DNA of 64,000 bases from Pseudomonadota bacterium. Its GTDB lineage: Bacteria > Pseudomonadota > Gammaproteobacteria > Burkholderiales > Thiobacillaceae. Where the stretch lies: contig JAKADC010000013.1 of assembly GCA_021820845.1 (NCBI GenBank), positions 1 to 64,000 on the forward strand, given 5' to 3'. Within the stretch, counting starts at the first letter, position 1; each line of letters opens with the position of its first letter. A program made the translations under genes and the position numbers. The notes beneath the pieces are model-generated. The model did not search any database and was not told the DNA's origin. It saw only the letters and a program-made list of their open reading frames with translations. Below are positions 20,150-28,845 of the stretch, in pieces.

Positions 20150-20397
20150 GGTTTCGGATGGGTCGTCGATCCATCTTTCGCCAGGCATCTCTTGAATTCA
20201 CGGTCGCGAACCATGAAGGCTTCAAGCATGTGGGGTATCAATGCGACGCCGTCCACTGATTCGCCGTAGGTCTGGGCATGAAGAGCCGCATAACGATCCA
20301 GCATTGCCTTCAGGTTGGTGGAAAGGGAAATCGTGAGCTTTATGGTTTCGGCTTTAGGCAGCGGCCCCAGCCGCAGCTTGCTGCTGGACTCACTCAT
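20134..20397 (-). CDS. DUF2274 protein of Tn4371-like conjugation operons
   Basis: An 87-residue protein beginning MSESSSKLRLGPLPKAETIK, with the segment KLTISLSTNLKAMLDRYAAL and a C-terminal helix around HMLEAFMVRDREFKR. DUF2274 proteins regularly follow trbI in Tn4371-type elements; they look like small ribbon-helix-helix-related DNA-binding proteins, but no function is proven. The start overlaps the trbI stop by four bases, so it is the last gene of the transfer operon. Confidence 0.85.
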   Translation of the reverse strand: MSESSSKLRLGPLPKAETIKLTISLSTNLKAMLDRYAALHAQTYGESVDGVALIPHMLEAFMVRDREFKRCLAKDGSTTHPKPVPGT

Positions 20398-21674
20398 TGC
20401 AACGCTCCCCTCTGGAAGAACAGCGGCTGGTATGGCCGCAGGATCAGATCCTTGTTCACCATGACCCGTACCGGGAAACCGGGCCGGATGGTGAGCGTCG
20501 GCTGGATACTCACGTTGCGTTTGGTGACCTCCTGGCCGATCTGGTTCACGGTGTCCTGCGCGCTCTGTCGAACGGCGATGGTGACGCTACCGGTACCGCC
20601 GCTGTTGTTCGGTACTGCCAGTTCAGCACCGACTCCGAGCAGCGTGGACAACGCCGCACCCGCAAGGATGCGATCCCAGTGCCAATCGACCCCATCCTCC
20701 ACTCCGGCATAGCCCGCCGGGTCGATGCCGGGCAACCGGTCGAGCGAAATCGACGAGGTATCTGGCAGGATCAGCCGTGTCCACACCAGCAGCACGCGCC
20801 GCTGACCGAATGAAACCTGACTGTCATAGCGGCCGATCAGCCGCGAGCCCTGCGGAATCAGCAGGAAGCGACCCGTAGCCGTGTCGTAGACCGCCTCGGT
20901 CACATTGGCGATGACCTGCCCCGGCAGGTCGGAATTGATCCCCGTCACCAGCGCCGCAGGAATGATGGTACCTGCCATCACCTGGTAGGGCGAGGATGGG
21001 GGGTGCAGGCTGGCCGGATTGCGGGTGGCGCTGTCTCCCTCATTGGCAACGAAGGCCCGTTTTTGATCCTGCTGGTTCTGCACCGCCGTCGGATCGGCAG
21101 GCTGCATGGATGCCGCTGCCATTGGATTGAACGGCTGGTTGCCCGAGACGGACTCGGGCATGGTCAAACTCGCAGTGGGTAACGGTGCTGCCTTCACCGC
21201 ACTGCTGCCCCGAAAGAACACGGCTGAGCGTGCTGCCTCCTCGGCATCGCCCGGCTGCGCCATGCGCCCAGACTGCACGGGAGGGGTGTACCCGCCGGTG
21301 TTGGCATTGTGCTGCGCATGCACGATGGCGGGCCCCAGGTCGCCCGGCAACGGCTCGCCCAATACAGGTACTGGTTTTGGTGGGACCGGGACCTTGGAAT
21401 AGTCCGTTGGCAACTGGTCGAGGTGATCGGTATGCGAGACGCGATCCACGTGGTACAGCTCGTTGGCCGGGTTGCGTTTGCGTTGGTGCGGTTGCAAGGA
21501 CCACAGCGTGGCACCCAGGATGATCGCGCCCAGCGTTCCCGCGAGCACGGCCAGCATGCGCCGGTTCAGCCGCGTGACCGGACGCGGCGAGGCGCGCAGA
21601 GCCAAGGTGTCCGGGTCGGCCTTATTTGCCCCAGTCGGCGGCGATTGTGGCGTGGCGGGCGTGCTCATGCTCAA
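20394..21674 (-). CDS. trbI: Conjugal transfer protein TrbI (VirB10-like)
   Basis: A 426-residue bitopic protein that spans both membranes in the type IV secretion core. A single N-terminal TM (MLAVLAGTLGAIILGATLWS, about residues 40-60) is followed by a Pro-rich periplasmic linker and the conserved C-terminal VirB10 domain (about 215-405) with VMAGTIIPAALVTGINSDLP, GRFLLIPQGSRLIGRYDSQV and RVLLVWTRLILPD. Starts and stops overlap by four bases with trbG and with the DUF2274 gene. Confidence 0.96.
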   Translation of the reverse strand: MSMSTPATPQSPPTGANKADPDTLALRASPRPVTRLNRRMLAVLAGTLGAIILGATLWSLQPHQRKRNPANELYHVDRVSHTDHLDQLPTDYSKVPVPPKPVPVLGEPLPGDLGPAIVHAQHNANTGGYTPPVQSGRMAQPGDAEEAARSAVFFRGSSAVKAAPLPTASLTMPESVSGNQPFNPMAAASMQPADPTAVQNQQDQKRAFVANEGDSATRNPASLHPPSSPYQVMAGTIIPAALVTGINSDLPGQVIANVTEAVYDTATGRFLLIPQGSRLIGRYDSQVSFGQRRVLLVWTRLILPDTSSISLDRLPGIDPAGYAGVEDGVDWHWDRILAGAALSTLLGVGAELAVPNNSGGTGSVTIAVRQSAQDTVNQIGQEVTKRNVSIQPTLTIRPGFPVRVMVNKDLILRPYQPLFFQRGALQ

Positions 21675-22684
21675 TGCCTCCGCGCCGTGCTGGCCACGCC
21701 ATCGGTGCGTTCGATGCGAACGATGGCGGCCTTATCGGCACCCAGCCGCAACTCGGCCGCACCAAACAGCCGATCCACCACGTAGTAGGGTGCCCGGTAA
21801 CGGTAGTTGACGAGCTGGCCATCGCCCTGCTGCCCAATCACGAACAGCGGCGGCAGCTCGCCCTGCGCGATGCCGGCGGGGAACTGGATATAGACGCGTT
21901 CGCCGTCATCGAAGGCGCGCAGCGGTTTCCACGGCGGGCTGTCGCCGCTGATCGCGTAGCGGAACCTGATCTGTTGCAGCGACAAGCCCGAGTCCACCGG
22001 CGCCGCCACCTGAGCCTGCCGTGCCTGTTTCTGCAACGCCAGCATGCGGTCCTTCGGGTAGTCCCACGAGGCCGAGGCCATCCACGCCTGTGGCGTCGAC
22101 GACAGTTCTAGCAGGTAGGTGCGACGGTTGGTGGTGATGACCAGATTGGTCTTCAGGCCGACGCGCGTGGGCTTCACGAGTATGTTCACGCGCAGACCGG
22201 CACCCGCGCCGCTGGTCGTGTCGCCGACGATCCAGCGCACCGTGTCGCCAGCCGAAACGGTCACCAGCTCCTCGCCCTGCTGCAAGGTGATGACCGTGAC
22301 GCGACCGGGACGCGTGTAGAGCTGATACAGCGCGCCATCGCTATAGGGCCAGACCTGGATCGCGTTGACGTAACCGTCGAGACTGGGGGGCACGCGCGCT
22401 TCGGCGTTGGCGCGCGCCACACTGGCCTTCTCGTCGGGCGGGTCGGCGATGGGCTTGTCCTCGGGCGTATTGCCAAAAGGCTTCAACTGCCCGGGTAGAG
22501 GCAGGGGTTTGGTTACCTCGACCACCTCGATGGGCTTGGGCGGCTCCGGCAGCGCGTGGGCTGCCACGGGGTCGTCCAGCGTGATGTCCGGCGGCGGTTT
22601 GCCGTGCGTGGCGCAGCCGGTGAGGGTTGCCAGGGTGGCACTCAGGATCAGCGGCAATACGGAACTGCGGATTGGAGCTTTCAT
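21671..22684 (-). CDS. trbG: Conjugal transfer protein TrbG (VirB9-like)
   Basis: A 337-residue outer-membrane core component. The N-terminus carries a lipoprotein signal with the lipobox LTGC (about residue 24), unusual for VirB9 but seen in Trb-type systems. The VirB9 domain includes PGRVTVITLQQGEELVTVSA, VRWIVGDTTS, TNRRTYLLEL and the C-terminal YQFPAG-equivalent VYIQFPAGI with VVDRLFGAAELRLG. Coupled to trbF and trbI by four-base overlaps. Confidence 0.95.
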   Translation of the reverse strand: MKAPIRSSVLPLILSATLATLTGCATHGKPPPDITLDDPVAAHALPEPPKPIEVVEVTKPLPLPGQLKPFGNTPEDKPIADPPDEKASVARANAEARVPPSLDGYVNAIQVWPYSDGALYQLYTRPGRVTVITLQQGEELVTVSAGDTVRWIVGDTTSGAGAGLRVNILVKPTRVGLKTNLVITTNRRTYLLELSSTPQAWMASASWDYPKDRMLALQKQARQAQVAAPVDSGLSLQQIRFRYAISGDSPPWKPLRAFDDGERVYIQFPAGIAQGELPPLFVIGQQGDGQLVNYRYRAPYYVVDRLFGAAELRLGADKAAIVRIERTDGVASTARRH

Positions 22685-23388
22685 GGTTTTGGGGTTCCTT
22701 CGGTTGCGTCGAATTCACGGCTCCAGGACAGGCCGTCGACATAAATGCCCAGCGGGTTCTTGCGCAGCCGCTCTTCGGTGCGCGGCGGTTGCAGCACGAT
22801 GGACAGCACAGCCGTCCAGCGCTCGATGCCCGAGGGCGAACCATTCACATAGTTGCGCTCGATCCAGCGCACCTGGAACGACGACGGGCTGGCGCGTACC
22901 ACGCTAGTGATCTCCACCGCTGTCGAGGCCTGCCCGATGCGCGCGAACGGATCGTTGCTGCGCGCATAGTCGTTCAGTGTGGCCGCGCCTGTATCCGTGG
23001 TGTAGTTATAGGCTTCGAGCCAGTTCTGCCGCACCACGATCGGATCGATCGACAGCGAGCGCACGTCGGTAAGGAAGCGCGCCAGGTGGTAGGCGATCTG
23101 CGCATCATTCGGCTTGTACGGCGTAGCGGCCTCGCCCACCGCGCGCACCTGGCCGCCGGTGGCCACCTCGACCACATAAGGCGTGACGATGGACTGTGCC
23201 GAACGCCACACCAGCCCACCCGCCATCAGCAGCGCGAGCGACAGGCAGCCGAAGGCCATCAGCCGCCAGTTCTTCGCCTGCACGCGCGCACTGCCGATGC
23301 GCTGGTCCCAGACCTGCGCGGCGGCCTGATAGGGGGTGACGGGTTCGGGCGTGTCCGAGTAGCGCACCTGCGGTCGTTTGAATCGCAT
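22681..23388 (-). CDS. trbF: Conjugal transfer protein TrbF (VirB8-like)
   Basis: The 235-residue inner-membrane scaffold protein has a short cytoplasmic N-terminus, one TM (NWRLMAFGCLSLALLMAGGL, about 40-60) and a periplasmic NTF2-like domain. Family blocks are PYVVEVATGGQVRAVGEA, AYHLARFLTDVRSLSID and WIERNYVNGSP. VirB8 proteins nucleate the translocation channel. It lies 25 bases after trbL and overlaps trbG by four. Confidence 0.95.
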   Translation of the reverse strand: MRFKRPQVRYSDTPEPVTPYQAAAQVWDQRIGSARVQAKNWRLMAFGCLSLALLMAGGLVWRSAQSIVTPYVVEVATGGQVRAVGEAATPYKPNDAQIAYHLARFLTDVRSLSIDPIVVRQNWLEAYNYTTDTGAATLNDYARSNDPFARIGQASTAVEITSVVRASPSSFQVRWIERNYVNGSPSGIERWTAVLSIVLQPPRTEERLRKNPLGIYVDGLSWSREFDATEGTPKP

Positions 23389-23413
23389 GGACTATCTCCG
23401 TTAGACTTGATCT

Positions 23414-24775
23414 TTAAGGGTTCGAATCGTCGCGTAGGCTCGGATTGGCACCGCCGCCACCGTGATCGCCTGAGCGCAGGGTGTGCGCCGCCGTGGTGGC
23501 CGCATGGCTCACCTGCTGTTTGCGCCGCATTTGCCTGGCCCATGCGGGCTCTGCCGCAGGGGGCCTGTCTGCGGCTGCATCGGCTGATTCGGTAGCACTG
23601 CCTGCCGCCGCGGGCGCAGCGGCCTCCGCAACGAAGTTAGCCACACGGTCCTTGACCGCTTTCGCACCGGCCGTGACGCGCTGGCCGACAGCACCGGCAC
23701 CGCGCCTGGCCACATTGGCGAGGCCAGCCCCGGCAGCGCGAACACCCCCCGACCCTGAAGCCGCGGCACCCGCCTGGTAGGCAGACTTCGCGCCGCTGGC
23801 CATCGCGCTGCTCGCACGCCCAGCCAACGCCGCCCCGCCGATGGCGGCGCGTGTGGCACCCGGCACCATGCGTGCACCCGCCGCCACCGCCGCACTCCCA
23901 GCGGCGAGTGCCGTACCACCGGCCACCGCCAAACCCGCCACACCCAGCGCCGTGCCTGCCGCCGCGCCGGCTCCAAGCTGCGGTGCGCCGGACACCAGTC
24001 CGGTGGCAATCCCCGGCCCGAAGATCCCCAATCCCAGCATCGCCAGCGAGGCCAGCATGATGGTCAGCGCCAGGTCGATGGAGGGCTCGGTGCCGGGCGG
24101 TGTTTGAAACTGTGCAAACAGTCCCGTGCCGATGCCAACGATGACGGCCAGCACCAGCACCTTGATGCCCGATGACACCACGTTGCCCAGCACGCGTTCG
24201 GCGAGGAACGCGGTCTTGTTCCACAACGCGAAGGGCACCAGCACAAAGCCCGCGAGCGTGGTCAGCTTGAATTCGATCAGCGTGACGAAGAGCTGCACCG
24301 CGAGCACGAAGAAGCTCACGATCACCACCAGCCAGGCGAGAAACAGCACCGAGATGACATCGAGGTTCGCGAACACCTCGGGGAAGCCGGTCAGGTCGCT
24401 GATCTGCGCCATGATGGGTTGCGCCGCATCGACGCCGACCTTGGCCAGGTGGCCCGGCTGCAGGAATTGCGCTTGCGTCAGCGTGGAACCGGACGCCATC
24501 AGACCGAGTCCGGCAAACGAATTGAACAGGATGCCAGAAAGATTGCTGAAGTTGCCGATGATGAAGGCGAAGGCGCCGACATAGAGCGTCTTCTTGATCA
24601 GCCTGGCGATCACGTCCTCGCCGCCCATCGCCCAGAACAGCCCGGCCAGCGTCATATCGATCACCACCAACGTGGCGGTGAGGAACGCCACCTCGCCATG
24701 CAGCAGGCCGAAACCCGAGTCGATGTAATGTGAGAAAACATCGAGGAAGTGGTCGATGACCGACAGGTTGTTCAT
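23414..24775 (-). CDS. trbL: Conjugal transfer protein TrbL (VirB6-like)
   Basis: A 453-residue polytopic inner-membrane protein, the VirB6 equivalent that contacts substrate DNA. Five to seven hydrophobic segments lie in residues 25-270 (for example HGEVAFLTATLVVIDMTLAG, LAWLVVIVSFFVLAVQLFVT, LTIMLASLAMLGLGIFGPGI). The C-terminal 180 residues are very Ala/Gly-rich low complexity followed by a polar tail, a feature common in TrbL. The long repetitive tail inflates antisense reading frames here. Confidence 0.93.
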   Translation of the reverse strand: MNNLSVIDHFLDVFSHYIDSGFGLLHGEVAFLTATLVVIDMTLAGLFWAMGGEDVIARLIKKTLYVGAFAFIIGNFSNLSGILFNSFAGLGLMASGSTLTQAQFLQPGHLAKVGVDAAQPIMAQISDLTGFPEVFANLDVISVLFLAWLVVIVSFFVLAVQLFVTLIEFKLTTLAGFVLVPFALWNKTAFLAERVLGNVVSSGIKVLVLAVIVGIGTGLFAQFQTPPGTEPSIDLALTIMLASLAMLGLGIFGPGIATGLVSGAPQLGAGAAAGTALGVAGLAVAGGTALAAGSAAVAAGARMVPGATRAAIGGAALAGRASSAMASGAKSAYQAGAAASGSGGVRAAGAGLANVARRGAGAVGQRVTAGAKAVKDRVANFVAEAAAPAAAGSATESADAAADRPPAAEPAWARQMRRKQQVSHAATTAAHTLRSGDHGGGGANPSLRDDSNP

Positions 24776-24778
24776 GGT

Positions 24779-25042
24779 TCAGTCTTTCGGTGCGGAAGCG
24801 GGTGCAGCCGGCGGCACCGGCGTGTACGGCGTGCCGCTACCCATGAAGCGCCGCCGCGTGGCCTCACTCGCCCTGTTGCACAGGGCGTCGCCCGCCTTGT
24901 CGTGGTCGGCCTTGCACTGCGCGCGGACTTCCTTCAGGCGCTCGGGATTAGCCAGCAGCGATTCGACGGACTCGGTGGGTGCCGGCTTGTTGCATGCGAC
25001 AAGCCGCAGGGTGCAGGCGATGGTGGTCAGGAGGGTTCTCAT
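24779..25042 (-). CDS. EexN/TrbK-type entry-exclusion lipoprotein
   Basis: An 87-residue protein with a short signal and a likely lipidated Cys (TLRLVACNKP), then the EexN pattern LLANPERLKEVRAQCKADHD and DALCNRASEATRRRF, with two further Cys. Entry-exclusion lipoproteins sit in the inner membrane of a recipient and block redundant mating by acting on the donor T4SS. Location between trbJ and trbL is the place of trbK in RP4/Tn4371-type operons. The C-terminal FMGSGTPYTP closely resembles the TrbJ C-terminus encoded 270 bases away. Confidence 0.82.
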   Translation of the reverse strand: MRTLLTTIACTLRLVACNKPAPTESVESLLANPERLKEVRAQCKADHDKAGDALCNRASEATRRRFMGSGTPYTPVPPAAPASAPKD

Positions 25043-25051
25043 ATGGGTTCC

Positions 25052-25780
25052 TCAGTTGCCGTAGAAGTTGACGGGGGAGGGCGTATACGGTGTGCCGGTG
25101 CCATGGAAGCGGTTGCGCACCTCGGCGGCACGCGCATGCACCGCGACCTGACGCGCCTGTTCGAGGGCGACGGCACGGTCTTGCGTGACCTGGAGTTGCT
25201 GCGCCTGGATCGCCTGCCGGGCCTGCAAGGCCAGTAACTGGTTCGTCGCCTGGGTGGCCTGCAAGGCGCCCACCGCCGACTGGCTGTTGTTCACGAGGTC
25301 GCTCAAGGTCTGCTCGTCGGAAGCGAAGTTCTGCACCGACTGCGACTGCACCTCGGCCGCGGTGCGCAGTGCCTCCAGTGCGTTCTGCCAATGCTGGCTG
25401 GCGTCGAGCGCCATCTGGTTTGCCGGGGTCGAGGCGGAGTAGGCAGCGGGATAGAGCTGCGCAAACTGGGTCTCCATCTGCGTCAGATTCAATGACAGCC
25501 CCTGCGCCTGCTGCAGCAGCTGGTTCGTCGCGGTCAGCGAAGATTGCAGTTGATTGAGCGTGCTGAAGGGGAGACTGGTCAGGTTCTTCGCCTGGTTGGT
25601 CAGCATCTGCGCTTCGTTCTGCAGTTGCTGGATCTGGTTGTTGATCTGTTGCAGGGCGCGTGCAGCGGTCAGGATGTTCTGCACGAGATTGGCGGGATCG
25701 ATCACCACCCATTGCGCCTGAGAAGCGGGCATCACGGCCATGAGCACGGCGGCGGCGATGGCAGGCAAGGGATTTTTCAT
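25052..25780 (-). CDS. trbJ: Conjugal transfer protein TrbJ (VirB5-like)
   Basis: The 242-residue exported protein has a signal peptide (MKNPLPAIAAAVLMAVMPAS) and a long coiled-coil, Gln-rich body (LQQINNQIQQLQNEAQMLTN, LQQAQGLSLNLTQMETQFAQ), as in VirB5/TrbJ minor pilus proteins that sit at the pilus tip. The C-terminus is RFHGTGTPYTPSPVNFYGN. It overlaps trbE by four bases and is followed by the exclusion lipoprotein gene. Confidence 0.94.
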   Translation of the reverse strand: MKNPLPAIAAAVLMAVMPASQAQWVVIDPANLVQNILTAARALQQINNQIQQLQNEAQMLTNQAKNLTSLPFSTLNQLQSSLTATNQLLQQAQGLSLNLTQMETQFAQLYPAAYSASTPANQMALDASQHWQNALEALRTAAEVQSQSVQNFASDEQTLSDLVNNSQSAVGALQATQATNQLLALQARQAIQAQQLQVTQDRAVALEQARQVAVHARAAEVRNRFHGTGTPYTPSPVNFYGN

Positions 25781-28206
25781 GACGGATTCTCCTTGGGAAT
25801 GGACGGGAAGGCGGGGATGAGGTCGGCAGCCCAGTCGAGGCCGCGATGGCGCAGCCAGGCGGCCGCGAAGTCCGCCGGCGGCACCGATGCGGAAACGACG
25901 TCGATGGCGCGCTGGTCCTCAGGTCTAGCAGCACCGGAAAACGCCAGCATCACCGGCCCGAGCCCCAGATCGAAGACCCGATTGCCGAGCCGTGACTGGT
26001 AGTAGTAATCGCGCTTGGGCTGGGCCTGCGCCACGATCTCGATTTGCCGCGCATTGAGGCCAAAGCCTTCGTAGATGACGCGAATCTGTGGCTCGGTCGC
26101 TTGCGGATTGGGCAGGAAAATACGGTTCACACAGCTCTCGATAATGGCGGGTGCAATGCTGGAATCCTTGATGTCCGCCAGCGACTGCGTCGCGAAGATC
26201 ACCGACACGTTCTTCTTGCGCAGCGTCTTCAGCCACTGGCGGATGCGCGCGGCGAACATCGGGTCGTCGAGGAACAGCCACGCCTCGTCGAGGATCAACA
26301 ATGTCGGGGCACCATCAAGGCGTTCCTCGAAGCGCGCGAACAGGTAGCGCAGTACCGCCAGCGACGCCGCCTTGCTGTGCATCAGCTCTTCCATCTCGAA
26401 GCCTTGAACGTCGGCGACACCGAGCCGGTCATGATCGGCATCGAGCAGCCTGCCGTGTGCGCCACCCAGTACATAGGGTTGCAGCGCCTGACGCAGTGCG
26501 TTCGACTGCAGCAGTACGGATAATCCAGTCAGCGTGCGCTGATCGAGTGGCGCGCTGGCGAGACTGTTCAGCGCCGACCATATGGACTCCTTCTCGGCCG
26601 GTCCGACCACCACGCCTTCGTGAATCAATAAGCCTTGGACCCACTCGGCCGCCCAGGCGCGATAGCTGTCCTGGTCGATGCGGGCCAGCGGCTGGAAGGC
26701 CATGGCACCGTCCGTGCCCAGGTCGTAGTGCTCACCTCCAAGCCCGAGCACGGTGGCGCGAATCGAGCGTCCCATGTCGAATGCGAAGATGCGCGATCCG
26801 GCATAGCGGCGGAACTGCAATGCCAGCGTGGCCAGCAGCACCGATTTGCCCATGCCGATGGGGCCGACCACCAGGGTGTTGCCCACGTCACCGATGTGCG
26901 TGACCAGCCGGAACGGCGTCGCGCCATCGGTGCGCGTCACGATCAGCGGCGGGCCATCCAGGTGGGTATTCCACTCCTGCCCGGCCCACACGGCGGAGAC
27001 CGGCATCATGTGCGCGAGGTTCAGGGTCGAGACAATTGGCTGGCGCACATTGGCGTAGGCGTGCCCCGGAATCGACGACAGCCAGGCATCGACCGCATTC
27101 AAGTTCTCGGGGATCGTCACGAAGCCACGGCCCTGGATGGTTCGTTCGACGGCGCGGAGTTTTTCTTCAGCGGCGGTCGCGTCGGAGTCGAGCACGGTGA
27201 CGGTGGCGGTGACGTAGCCGAAAGACACCTGGTCGCTGCCCAGTTCCTGCAATGCCGCGTCGGCATCGGCCGCCTTGTTCGACGCATCCGAATCAACCAG
27301 CGGACTTTCCTGCTGGAACAGGGTCTCGCGCAGCAGTGCCACGATGTTCTTGCGCTTGGCGAACCACTGGCGGCGCAGCCGCGTCAGTTCCTTCTCGGCC
27401 TCGGCCTTGTCGAGGCACAGGAACCGGGTGCTCCAGCGGTAGGCGAAGCCCAGGCGGTTGAGGTCATCGAGCAGACCCGGCCAGGTCGAGGTCGGGAAGC
27501 CACGCACCGACACCACGCGCAGGTGCTGGGCGCCTAGCATCGGCGCAATCCCGCCCACCAGTGGCTCATCGGACAGCAGCGCATCGAGATGCATCGGCAC
27601 CTCGGGCACGGCCACCGGATGCCGGCGCGTGGATACGCAGGCATGCAGGTAGGTCAGGGTCTGACCATCGTCGAGCCAGGCGATTTCCGGCATCACCCCT
27701 TCGAGCAGGCCGAAGACGCGTTCGCTCTCCGATACGAAGCCCTCCAGCCGCTCGCGCCAGTCCAGGCCTTCGACCCTGCTGTTCTCGTAGAGCAGCTTGG
27801 CTGCGCGCGCCGTCGATTCTTCGGGCGGCAGGTACAGCAGCGTCAGGTGGTAGGCGCTCTCGAAGTGGCTATCGGCCTCCTCGAACGCGGCGCGCCGTTC
27901 TTCATCAACCAGCCAGGACAGCGGTTCGGGAAACGTGGAATTAGGATAGTCTGCCGCTTCGCGTCGCTCGGCCTCGACGAACAACGCCCAGCCCGACCCA
28001 AGCCGGCGCAGCGCATTATTCAATCGCGCAGAGGTCGCGACCAGTTCGCCATGGGTCGCGCTGTCCAGATCTGGCCCGCGAAAGCGTGCCGTGCGCTGAA
28101 ACGAGCCGTCCTTGTTCAGCACAACGCCGGGCGCGACCAGACCGGCCCAGGGCAGCCAGTCGGCCAGCAGCGCGGGGCGCTTGCGGTATTCGGCGAGGTG
28201 CATCAT
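25777..28206 (-). CDS. trbE: Conjugal transfer ATPase TrbE (VirB4-like)
   Basis: An 809-residue T4SS ATPase that powers pilus assembly. After a CagE/TrbE N-terminal domain (about 150-400), the P-loop domain shows Walker A GPIGMGKSVLLATLAL (about residue 449), Walker B TLLILDEAWLFLDD (about 638) and the downstream FATQSLADIKDS segment typical of VirB4. The start MMHLAEYRKRP has a GAGGA ribosome site seven bases upstream; an earlier in-frame start would cross trbD and is rejected. It follows trbD by 10 bases. Confidence 0.96.
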   Translation of the reverse strand: MMHLAEYRKRPALLADWLPWAGLVAPGVVLNKDGSFQRTARFRGPDLDSATHGELVATSARLNNALRRLGSGWALFVEAERREAADYPNSTFPEPLSWLVDEERRAAFEEADSHFESAYHLTLLYLPPEESTARAAKLLYENSRVEGLDWRERLEGFVSESERVFGLLEGVMPEIAWLDDGQTLTYLHACVSTRRHPVAVPEVPMHLDALLSDEPLVGGIAPMLGAQHLRVVSVRGFPTSTWPGLLDDLNRLGFAYRWSTRFLCLDKAEAEKELTRLRRQWFAKRKNIVALLRETLFQQESPLVDSDASNKAADADAALQELGSDQVSFGYVTATVTVLDSDATAAEEKLRAVERTIQGRGFVTIPENLNAVDAWLSSIPGHAYANVRQPIVSTLNLAHMMPVSAVWAGQEWNTHLDGPPLIVTRTDGATPFRLVTHIGDVGNTLVVGPIGMGKSVLLATLALQFRRYAGSRIFAFDMGRSIRATVLGLGGEHYDLGTDGAMAFQPLARIDQDSYRAWAAEWVQGLLIHEGVVVGPAEKESIWSALNSLASAPLDQRTLTGLSVLLQSNALRQALQPYVLGGAHGRLLDADHDRLGVADVQGFEMEELMHSKAASLAVLRYLFARFEERLDGAPTLLILDEAWLFLDDPMFAARIRQWLKTLRKKNVSVIFATQSLADIKDSSIAPAIIESCVNRIFLPNPQATEPQIRVIYEGFGLNARQIEIVAQAQPKRDYYYQSRLGNRVFDLGLGPVMLAFSGAARPEDQRAIDVVSASVPPADFAAAWLRHRGLDWAADLIPAFPSIPKENPS

Positions 28207-28216
28207 GGGATCGTCC

Positions 28217-28516
28217 TCAAACGTCCAACAGAGTGCGGTGCTTGATGTGCCGGGCGAAGACCGCCATGAACTGCGCATCCAGTCGCGCGCCCCACACGGC
28301 CAGCGAGTGCCCAACAATCCACAGCGCCATGCCGGGCAGCCAGAGTTGCAGCCCGAGCCCCACGGCGGCGGCCAGCGTGCCGTTGGCGATCGCCACTGTG
28401 CGCGGTGCACCTCCCAGCAGGATGGGTTCGGTCAGCGAGCGATGCAGCGGAATCTCGAAACCATTCGAGAAGCCGGGTGTGTCAGCGCTGGATGTGTTCA
28501 TATCAGCCGTGCTCAT
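28217..28516 (-). CDS. trbD: Conjugal transfer protein TrbD (VirB3-like)
   Basis: A 99-residue membrane protein. Residues IPLHRSLTEPILLGGAPRTV are the TrbD/VirB3 start motif, followed by two adjacent hydrophobic helices (IANGTLAAAVGLGLQLWLPG and MALWIVGHSLAVWG) and the conserved end DAQFMAVFARHIKHR. The ATG overlaps the trbC stop by four bases. VirB3 works with VirB4 at the inner membrane. Confidence 0.93.
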   Translation of the reverse strand: MSTADMNTSSADTPGFSNGFEIPLHRSLTEPILLGGAPRTVAIANGTLAAAVGLGLQLWLPGMALWIVGHSLAVWGARLDAQFMAVFARHIKHRTLLDV

Positions 28517-28845
28517 GCCAGTACTGCTCCGCCGCTGAAGCTGAAGAAAGTCAGGAAGAATGACGACGCGGCGAACGCGATCGACAGGCCGAACACGATC
28601 TGTACCAGCTTGCGGAAGCCGCCGCTGGTGTCGCCGAAGGCCAGCGTCAATCCGGTGGTAATGATGATGATCACCGCGATAATGCGGGCCACCGGCCCCT
28701 GGATCGAGTCCAGCAGGGATTTCAACGGTGCTTCCCAAGGCATATTCGATCCCGCCGCGTGCGCGGGAATAGCGATGGCCAGCAGCAATGCGGCAAGGGC
28801 TACAAATTGCAAGGTCGGTTTTACGGAAATACGTGAAGTCGTCAT
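28513..28845 (-). CDS. trbC: Pilin precursor TrbC (VirB2-like)
   Basis: The 110-residue prepilin has a long signal peptide ending IPAHA, then two hydrophobic helices (RIIAVIIIITTGLTLAFGD; LVQIVFGLSIAFAASSFFLT) separated by a short polar loop, as in VirB2 family pilins. In RP4 TrbC is cyclised by TraF; no traF-type peptidase is seen in this window. Overlaps trbB and trbD by four bases each. Confidence 0.93.
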   Translation of the reverse strand: MTTSRISVKPTLQFVALAALLLAIAIPAHAAGSNMPWEAPLKSLLDSIQGPVARIIAVIIIITTGLTLAFGDTSGGFRKLVQIVFGLSIAFAASSFFLTFFSFSGGAVLA

